Origin: Prorocentrum cordatum
Lineage: Eukaryota; Sar; Dinophyceae; Prorocentrales; Prorocentraceae
NCBI GenBank assembly: GCA_963575745.1
Contig: CAUYUJ010016471.1
Span: 698,835-762,834 of the forward strand
Reading direction: 5' to 3'
DNA length: 64,000 nt
The translations under genes and the position numbers were made by a program. Of the stretch, positions 56,301 to 64,000 are shown in pieces. Numbering within the stretch: the first letter of the stretch is position 1; every line of letters begins with the position of its first letter. The notes under the pieces were generated by a model. The model saw nothing but the letters and a program-made list of their open reading frames with translations, did not search any database and was not told the DNA's origin.

Positions 56301-59300
56301 GCGAGGGCGAACATAAACATCCCCACCCACGCGGGACACCTCCCCCTCGGCAGAGGCGCGCCCAGCGCAGCCGACCAACGGCAACATGGCGAGCAGGGCG
56401 CCACCACCCCGTGGCACGCCGACATCCGACAGATCCTGGGCAGGGGACCGGCCAACAGTGTCTTCGCCATGTCTCTGCCAACCTTGGTTCCCGACGACGG
56501 CACCAGGCACAGAGCGTGGCACGCGGGATGCTGATCGAAGAGAACCCCGGTAGGGAGCCAGGAAACTGGATCTCCAGAGCTATCTGGCTCTGCCTGGCCC
56601 CCCACGGTTTACGTTGCTCAGGCCAGTTCTACAGGTGAGAGGCCTGGGTTCAAGGCCGTGCGAAGTCATCGCCAGGTGGCTCCCCCTGGCAGGCATCTAC
56701 ACACCAGCGCATATTGTGCTGCGGCTCAGGATGGACGCCGAAATCACAGACCAGCCTACTTTCGCAATCCTGGACAACGAGCACATCAAGATCTTCCTAA
56801 GAAGACTGGGGGCGACAGCATGCTGCGCGCAAACCGAGGCCAACAATATGGTGTGCTTTCTGATCGCTTCAATCGGAGCGCCTCCAGGAGACGCCGCCAG
56901 ACTTCCTCGAGAGGGGAGATATCCCGTGCCCTTGCCGTCCTTGGATTTTGGAATGACAACCCAGTTTGCCTGTGCTGCAGCGGCGAGCTGATAGGCTCAG
57001 CCGAAGTCCTGATCCCCGGCGGACGCAGATTCCAGAGCGAACGCCTCAGACAGTGGCGGAACAGCCAGCCTGCAGCGTTCAGGGAGGGAGGCAGATCCAT
57101 GCCCACCCGACGCCCGCAGCGCCGCACAGACGATCGAGGAGGCGCCGCTGCAAGGCTTCCCGGACAAGCCCACGATACGGACGCCGCTTCGACACAGGTC
57201 CCCCCTGATCTGTTGCAGCTCCGAGAGGGAGCCACCCCGCCGCTCAGGCCAGACATCAGGCTGGACGAACTATCCGAAGCGGTTCGAAGGCCCGGCCCCG
57301 AGTTGGACTGCCTGCGTGCCCAACTTGCCCCCCTCAAGACCGCGCGCGTACGTGACTGTCCGGGGCATGAGGAAGATCCATGCTTGCACGCAGGAGAGAC
57401 GGAACGCACTAGGCGGCAACGACGTTGGCATGGATGTCGACGAGCCCCCCGCCGGCCCTGGTAATGGCGGAGGCCGCGCAGATCCTTCAGACCCATCCGA
57501 CTCGAACCCGTCGCAGCCAGACCCACTGACACCCCCGAGTCGACAGGACAGAAGCAGACAGGTGCCGCTGATCACGCACGGGCGCTGGGCACTCCTACTG
57601 GGCCGCTGCCCGCCGGACGACGAGCCGAGGACACGCGGGCCACCCGCGTTTCCCTTTGCCCCACTCGCCACGGCGGTGAGGGACATGGCCGCCGACCTGG
57701 TCGCGTCCAGACGGCCACGCGTGGGGGACAGACTTGCGGACGAGACGGGGGTCACCTACACGCTGGCAGGCCCCAGCGCGCGGGAGCAGATCGAAGCCCC
57801 GGTGAGTGAACGAGCCGGGGCCGCAGACGTCGCGGCCGCACGGGTTCCCATCATAGTCTCGGCCGGCGCACAAGCCTCCCAGATGGGCGCCGCCTGGACA
57901 GCAGCCTCCACTTGGCACGGATGGAGTCCCAAGCCCTGGGGGCCCAGACCCAGTTGAGCTCACAGCCATGACCAATGCACGGTGGGGCTACAGAGCGGCC
58001 AGCAGGATCACGCACTCCGTGCCAATCGGTAACCCGCGCAGGACAGGGCGCGTGAGCCCTCCAATGCAACAGCTGATCGCAGCGCATTTCGACGTCTCAG
58101 GCAGACCACTGCGGGCAGTGCTCCCGCCCCCCATCGTGGTGCACTGGGGCGCAGCCAGTGCAGACACGACAGATGCACTGCACATCCTGGTCCCGGACAG
58201 TGGAAACGACGGCGCGGTGGCCCAGATCATCCGATGGCGGGATGAACTCGCCAGCCTGGAGAGCTCCAACTTCCTCGCTGACTGGACATCCACTCAGATC
58301 CAGCTGCCCAGAGATGAATTTCTGCTCACCCAAGGCCTGGGGCAGCTCTTTCACCGCGTTCTCCGCTGCAGACCAGCGCGCCCCTCGACCAGAACCGAGG
58401 GGCTTGGGGTGCCGCTCGACAACTTGCAGGCCGCCGCCCAGGCAACCACGATGCATCGCACTACGGCATGCACCTGGAAGACGCAAGAGACCAGCGACTC
58501 CGTGCACATCCCCGCCCCGAACAAGGCAATATGCCTGGCACGCGCTATCGCCTCCGCGGAAGCGAGCGCCTTCGGCCACCGAGTAGGGATTTGTGGTACC
58601 GGGCTCCTCCTACTCAGGGTGCCCGAACGCGCGACAGCCCCAATCCTACGACACTTGCGCGATGAGCTGCCGCGCGCTCTGGGACACGACAATCCAAACC
58701 AAGCCCTTGCCCCCAGAAGAATATTACTAGAAGGCAACTGGGATGGCGGGCCCTCCTTCGTTCGTCTCGCAGACCCAGAGGGCGCCCTTTCACCTGAGGT
58801 GGAACCTCGCCGACATGAGGCAGACGCGACCCGAAGATGTGTCCGAAGCCATCGAGGCCACCGCGGGCCCTGGCACCGTCGAACAGGTGTCGACGGTGTA
58901 CGCCTGGAGCCCAGAGGTGTCAGACTACAGGCGTATGACTCAGGTTAGAATACGTCTTGCAGTAGCGGACGCGATGGCAGCCGCCTTCGTGGGAACCAAC
59001 CGCGCGATGATCGGAGCGCAGGCCGTCCAGATCTTCCCAGCAACGCCCTCCAGGGACCCCAGCCACCGCAGCACGGGGGCCCCATGAGAGCACCAGGGAC
59101 ACATACGCCTTGGCGCGCGTTGCGGTCAGGCAAGCACCCAGGCGCGCCGTGCAGCCGCAAATCCTCGAGGTCACGGCGAAAGACCGCCACGGCACACAGA
59201 TCGGCATTGCCCGGACTCGAGCCATGAGGGCCGACTCCTGGCTCCCCAGTCACAGCTCATTCAGACTCTACTCGGCCACGGTTGGATCCGCAGGGGTGCA

Positions 59301-60540
59301 GATTCTCCCGCGACTCTGGCACCTGCCCCCAGGCCCAAACGGAATTTCGCACCCCGCGAACACCCGAGCAGCGCGTCTTGGCTGCGAGGCATCGCCAGCG
59401 CAATGAGCAGGGGCGCCCCCGATGCCAATTGTCTCAGGGACGAGCAGCAAGACGGCCTGAGGGACTTCGAGACCACAATCCAACCCGGGGAATACCTGGT
59501 CGCTGCGCTAGCGGCGGGCGGGGAGATCGAGGTCATCACGAGCGGCGAATCAGGGTTCCTCTTCACCAGCATATGGATCATGATATTGCCCCCAGTGGAC
59601 TCAGACATACGCGCAGCCAACAGAGGGGCTGACAGGCCAAAGGCACGAGTGAAGCTACAACTCGCCGCAGGAGCAGTGTACACCGCGCGCCTGGATACGG
59701 CTCCGGCAGCAGCCCCTCGCCCGCCACGCTCGGGCTACACGCCAGCCCGCCAGGGCAGCAATCGACTCCGCGGCGCACAACGGCCGCCCTGAACCCGCAG
59801 CCGGGACCAGCCAGACCCACGCAGCGCCCCGACCTCGCCGAAGTCCTGGTGAGAATTTGCCGCGCCTCACAAATGCACGCCGGTCCCCTGGTAAGGGCGG
59901 ATGGCGATGCCTTGTGAGCTGCGCAGGGGATGCTGGGCAGATTCTTGGCCTGCGTACCGGAGCAGATGGCACGCGACTTTGCCAGAGGAATACAGGCCAT
60001 GATAGCCCTAGAACTCCGCAGGCAACTCGAGGGGCGGCCGCTACAAAGATACAGCTGGGACATGTGCTCAGCCATCTGGATCCTGCAACTTGCCAACCCA
60101 AGACAGCTTGACCGCGACCATCTCTTTCAGCTGATTCGAGAGATGGGCATCAGGGGGGAAGCCACGAGACAGCCCCCCTTCACCCAATGGCTCGCCCCAG
60201 AACCAGACCCCACCTACACGGCCCACCACGCCCGGCTGGACGCCCCTGGTTCCAGAGGCTCAGACATCGACGCATCCGCTAGCCACGCCATGGAAGACGG
60301 CACTTTGGACAGGCTAGAGCAGCTACCCACCAGGCTAGGTAATGTCCACTGGGACGACAGGCAGAGGCAGGACCCAGGACGTGCGCCGAGACGCAGGAGA
60401 GGCCGGAATCCGCGGGGGGCCGGGGCGGCTGAGCCGAGCGCACCGGAGGGCGCCGACGGCAATGGGAGCAGGAGCCCTGGAAACGCTGCCCCGCTAGCAC
60501 CAGTGGTCAGCGCGGCCCCGGATGGCGCGGGCGACACGTG
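53340..60540 (+). pseudogene. Long frame-broken coding-like block, unknown product
   Basis: Plus-strand sequence of balanced, GC-rich coding character without low complexity, but the plausible frame changes every 300-1000 bases. Main open segments are 54188-54796, 55911-56534, 56614-56991, 57316-57957, 57968-58948, 58743-59087 and 59930-60541. Motifs include a Cys pair (CLCCSGELIGS, about 56975) and Trp-rich patches (AAAAWWTSRSV; VVHWGAASADT). No catalytic RT motif was found. It lies immediately upstream of an RNase H-like domain, so it may be the diverged or decayed body of a non-LTR element or other polyprotein. Uncorrected assembly indels could also cause the breaks. Confidence 0.4.
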
Positions 60541-61061
60541 AGATGGGGGCGCTAGAAGCATCCTGGAAGCCAGAAGTCGCCAGAGCTGGGGCCCTCCTGG
60601 GGAGGCGCGATCCCAGTGCTGGCCCACCCAGAGTGGTCGCCGCAGTCGTTGTCGCCCTGCCCGGGAACGACAACGCCCAGACAGCAGAAACCGCAGGGTG
60701 CCGAGCTGGCTTCGCCTTGCTCCCGCACATCGAGGGCCCCGTCCGCAGCGCCAGAGTCGTTGGGGACAATCTTGCCGCCATCAGATACGGCGCTGGGACG
60801 GGTCGCTACAGGCGGCTCCACCTTGCGCAACAGATGGATTTCGCCCTGAGACAGGCGGCCAACGGAGGCTGGACGCTCTCTCGGCAGGCCGTTCGTCGGC
60901 GGCTCAACAAGGCCGCCGACCGAGTCGCGACGCTCGGCGAATTCTGGGCCGACGCCCTGAGGGCTGCCGGGCACCGCGCTGTTTATATTTTGGTCGCGTG
61001 GGCGGCACATCCCCCCCCCCCTTCCCACGGGTTTCTTTTGTCCTGGCACGAATCTCTGTGA
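60522..61061 (+). pseudogene. RNase H-like domain, retroelement type
   Basis: RNase H degrades RNA in RNA-DNA hybrids. The segment has AETAGCRAG, placing the expected Glu on a helix, then RVVGDNLAAIRYGAG (Asp codon near 60765) and, after a helical stretch, WTLSRQAVRRRLNKAADRVAT, supplying the last Asp in the N..AD..A context. This order matches the RNase H module at the 3' end of non-LTR retrotransposons seen in dinoflagellates. The first Asp-bearing strand is not clear (perhaps GRRDPSAG). The frame ends soon after a poly-C run near 61010, consistent with a homopolymer frame error or the natural end. Confidence 0.55.
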
Positions 61062-61330
61062 CCTGGATGAGGTCCTCCTCGCCGCCAGCGCTCTGGGCAA
61101 CTCCCCCCCCCCTCCTTCCCCCCTCCGCCCCTGCAGCCCGCCGCGCCCGTTCGCCAAGGTCGCTGTGGCTTCCTTGCAGAAAGTGCAGCCTTCAGCTGCC
61201 TCCTGGTTTCCTGGCATGCCGACCTTCAGCTGCCTCCTGGTTTCTTGGTATGCCGAACAACAGTGGGCCACTCAGAAGGCGGGCGTCATGCCTCCCTTGC
61301 TCGTAGGACGGGCCCCCGCATAGGGACGGA
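61062..61330. repeat. Poly-C spacer, CTTCA hairpin and 34-bp tandem duplication
   Basis: A perfect GCAGC-CTTCA-GCTGC hairpin lies at 61185-61199. From 61191 a 34-bp unit (TTCAGCTGCCTCCTGGTTTC plus 14 more bases) is repeated once, 61191-61224 and 61225-61258, with about three differences. The second copy keeps the CTTCA loop but has lost most of the left arm. Confidence 0.7.
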
Positions 61331-62005
61331 ATGCGCGTCTTCCTGGCGAGATGCTGTCCTTGGCTGCGGCGGGCGTGCTTCGACGGAAGGTGGAGGCGGT
61401 GCTGCGAGCTGCGCCAGAAAGCATGCGATGGCATCGACCACCTACTCGGCGCAGATCACTATTGGCAGGGATCGCGACAGTATTCGAGCGGGTGGCCAAA
61501 TCCCAGCACTTCCACATCCCCTGGCAATCTGTGGACCATGACCTGGGGCACGACCTGGGACGGTGACCATAGCTGCTACATCGAGAGGAAGGCCTGGGCA
61601 GGTTGGCCGCCAGCACAGCCCATCGATGCCAACGGTGCTCGGCTGCTCTTTGGGTTAGCGATCCTGGAAGATTGCTTCCACGTGCCCACCAGTTACCCGC
61701 TCTCGGATGATCCCGTGGACTACATCTGTCCCGGGGGCACACTGTTCGACCCGACGCAGGTCCGACCAGCCGACATCAGCAGCGCTCAGGCGAATATGTG
61801 GAGGCCCCGGAAGTCTGACAGGGACGAGAGGGCCGCCGTCTTGGCAAAGTCCACCTCACCCCTGGACACCATGCCCCCGCAGTCCGCTGACCCGCCCACC
61901 GCGCTCGGGTCTTATTCAGACGGCGCCACCGCCTCCAGCAGCGGGGGCAACGGTCCCCAGCTGCCTGGGCCCAGCCGCAGCAGCAATCTCACACCGTCAG
62001 GCTAG
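61331..62005 (+). pseudogene. Coding-like segment upstream of the helicase, unknown
   Basis: A 224-codon open frame. The middle (RKAWAGWPPAQPIDANGARL, LAILEDCFHVPTSYPL) reads like folded protein, and the end is Ser/Gly/Pro-rich. No domain recognised. It probably belongs to the same broken reading unit as the helicase below. Confidence 0.35.
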
Positions 62006-62052
62006 CCGACGACGACGACAGCCTTCCTGCACCCAGTCCTGGCAGCAGGGCC

Positions 62053-62658
62053 GTGCTCGAGTCCCCGGCCCTCACCGCAGCGATCGAAATCCGGGGCATC
62101 TTCTCGCTCCCCAGTGGCCTGGGCAAAGCCCGAGTGCACCCCGCCGTCCCGCTTGGGGATTTGGTTGACGCTGTGAATATCCCATCCCAGTGGCCTTACA
62201 TCTTGCAGGACCGCGGCCTCGCGCTGAAGCGCATTGCCTGGATCGAGGGACGCGCCACCTTGGAAACGCCAGACGACGGCACCCCTAAGGCTAGGGCGGA
62301 GCTTGCGAGGAAGGGCAAGGTCGCCCTGGGGGTCCGGATCACCAAACTACACTCCCGCAGCAGTTGCAGTGACCTGGGCCGTTTCGCCCTACGCGACAGT
62401 CTGTGGACAAGTGAGGGCAAGGAGCTCCTCCTCCTGGAGTGGTCGCCCAAGTTCCGGATCAGCATGAAGGGCGAAGGAGACGCGCCGGACGCCAAGAGCC
62501 TGCTGGTCTCGGTACAGGGCCCCATGGTCGATCAGGTGGCGGAGGTGACGCTTTGGCGGCCGCCAGTCCTGAGAGGGAATGTAGCGCCTCGGGGGCGCGA
62601 GGCCCCCAGGCTCCACCACGACACTAAGTCTTTAAGTAGCCATCGAACAGGTGCATAG
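62053..62658 (+). pseudogene. N-terminal part of a helicase-bearing protein, unknown domain
   Basis: An open frame with folded-looking sequence (TAAIEIRGIFSLPSGLGKAR, LGRFALRDSLWTSEGKELLL). It ends at a TAG. About 62690-62830 then continues in another frame (PDQEGDAWYRVDRAPSEVQY) before the helicase frame begins, so two shifts lie between this part and Walker A. Confidence 0.4.
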
Positions 62659-62823
62659 TGTCGTGCAATCACGGCAGGCAAGGCCCATTCCACGACGACA
62701 AGGCGCCCCGGCCAGACCAAGAAGGAGACGCCTGGTACAGAGTGGACAGAGCCCCCTCGGAAGTGCAGTACTGGAGACAGTCGAGCGCCCTCAGCGACAT
62801 CTACTTCCTGAACCAGCATCCCG

Positions 62824-64000
62824 GTGACCTTCGGGCTCCCCCTGCCCAACGCACCCAAGGAGGACATGGCTGGCGCCAACGACGCCGTCAGAACCGGCAG
62901 GGTCGGGCACTACTTCCGGGCGAGAGCCTCTGCCACGCTCGAGCTCCCTGTCCCGGACGCTGACATCGAAGCCCTTCAGGTGCCTGGCATGACCCAGCAC
63001 GTGCCCCCGCAGCCCCTGGACGTTCCCGCCTTCTCAGATGATGAAGTAGGCTCCGCAGTGGGCCAGGTTTTCCAGAGAGCGAGGACGAGGCCCTCGCAAG
63101 AGACCCTGGATTCAGGCGCAGACCGACACGGCCTCAATGCAGACGCCAGGCGGGCGCTCCAGGCCACCGTGAAGCACCGCGTCGTTGTCGTACACGGCCC
63201 TCCTGGCACAGGCAAGACCAAGCTGTCCACCGCGACGCTCGACATCTGGGGCGGCACACTCATGCGCGGACAGGCGGTTGCGCTTGCCGCGGGTTCGAAC
63301 ACCGTAGCTGACCAGCTCGCCATCGCCATGACTGCCGCTCACCGCGCTCATCAGCTCGACCCAGACGCCTGCTTCCCAGACCGCTTCGGCTAGAAAGGAG
63401 AAGGTCGACGAAGAGCTCATTGGCCTCACCCCGGAGGGGCACTTCCAGAAGGCCCCGGGGGGCTTACCATACATCGAAGGAGGCACCTCGCCTGACTTCC
63501 CGGCGTTCCGATCGGAGCTCATCTGCAAAGCACAGGTGATCATCTCCACACACGAGGCAGCGGAGGCACTGGGTGGGTGTTCGAACCAGCCAGCGCTCCT
63601 GGTGATCGACGAAGCTGGGCAGACCACCGAGCTTCACTCCACCATGTCCCTGGTCAACTTGATCCGCAGTGGAAGCCACTTGGTCCTGGTGGGTGACCCT
63701 AAGCAGCTTCCTCCTACCGTCATCTCCAAGCTGGCCACCGACCTGGGGCTCTGCGTCAGCGTCTTCGACCGCCTGTACTACGCCCTGCGAGGACAAGACA
63801 CCGCAGTCGCACAGCTCACCGTGTGCTATAGGATGCGCCCGCAAATCCTGGGCTGGCCGAACTGGGCCTTCTACCACAGCGGCATGGTCAGCGGCCTCAC
63901 CAACCCGCTGGCAGATCGGCCCTTGAATAAAGGTCTCCCATGGCGTCCGATCTGCGCCTGGGACGGCGCCAGACTAGACGAACTGGCCAAGCTCACAAAC
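62824..64000 (+). pseudogene. UPF1-like superfamily 1 helicase, frameshifted, runs off window
   Basis: Family members unwind RNA or DNA using ATP (UPF1, Dna2, SMUBP2, senataxin). Walker A is HGPPGTGKT at about 63195-63219, after a segment with ADARRALQATVKHRVVVV. The frame stops at 63391, one base shift leads to KVDEELIGLTPEG, and that frame stays open to base 64000. It holds motif II VIDEAGQ (about 63602-63622), motif III GDPKQLPPTV (about 63694) and motif IV CYRMRPQIL (about 63826). DEAG followed by Q and YRMxP are typical of the UPF1-like group. The frame change at 63385-63392 could be decay, an assembly error or an unrecognised intron. C-terminal motifs V and VI lie beyond the window. Confidence 0.75.

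Noticed and set aside
60522-64000. Helitron (Rep-Hel) element
   Set aside because: The helicase has UPF1-like motifs (DEAGQ, YRMRP), not PIF1-type, and no HUH Rep domain was seen.

Overview
The window is nuclear DNA from a dinoflagellate. Four independent signs agree: relics of the dinoflagellate spliced leader (DinoSL) just upstream of open reading frames near 23.7 kb and 26.56 kb; a Ty1/copia element of the type common in dinoflagellate genomes (YGDN reverse transcriptase, HHCC integrase); a tyrosine-recombinase remnant of the dinoflagellate Crypton/DIRS type; and visibly GC-rich coding sequence with few introns, whose acceptors mostly read AG|G. A Prorocentrum-like or Symbiodiniaceae-like genome is my best guess. 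The species is inferred, not shown. There are no bacterial operons, and most of the window is repeats.

Layout. 1.0-2.8 kb: a frame-broken Rep-like SF3 helicase relic. 3.4-5.2 kb: CTCC and CTCCGAGG satellite. 5.7-6.4 kb: a degraded minus-strand coding trace. 6.5-7.9 kb: a tandem array of about 101 bp. 8.2-8.8 kb: CCA and GGGCTCATA repeats. 8.8-9.4 kb: C-terminal half of a tyrosine recombinase. 9.7-10.95 kb: two copies of a 66-bp minisatellite block. 12,463-19,151: a complete but frame-broken copia retrotransposon with 93-bp LTRs and a 5-bp target duplication. 19.5-23.3 kb: CTTGGGGCC-type repeats and low complexity. 23.7-26.1 kb: a relic-leader-headed reading frame studded with covarying CTTCA hairpins. 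26.6-30.9 kb: a large two-exon gene of unknown function. 30.9-38.05 kb: a mosaic of microsatellites and minisatellites. 38.2-39.2 kb: a collagen-like single-exon gene. 40.7-41.6 kb: a small two-exon gene. 42-45 kb: repeats. 45.35-45.97 kb: a small gene. 47.4-52.5 kb: a three-exon gene predicted to encode about 1266 residues, whose first intron carries repeats. 53.3-64 kb: coding-like but frame-broken sequence with an RNase H-like domain and an UPF1-like helicase that runs off the end.

All host-like genes are hypothetical. Splice models rest on open frames joining in phase across GT...AG gaps. The identifiable functions belong to mobile or invasive DNA: replication helicase, recombinase, LTR retrotransposon and RNase H. 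The most unusual signal is a set of 15-nt hairpins with an invariant CTTCA loop and stems that change in compensating pairs.
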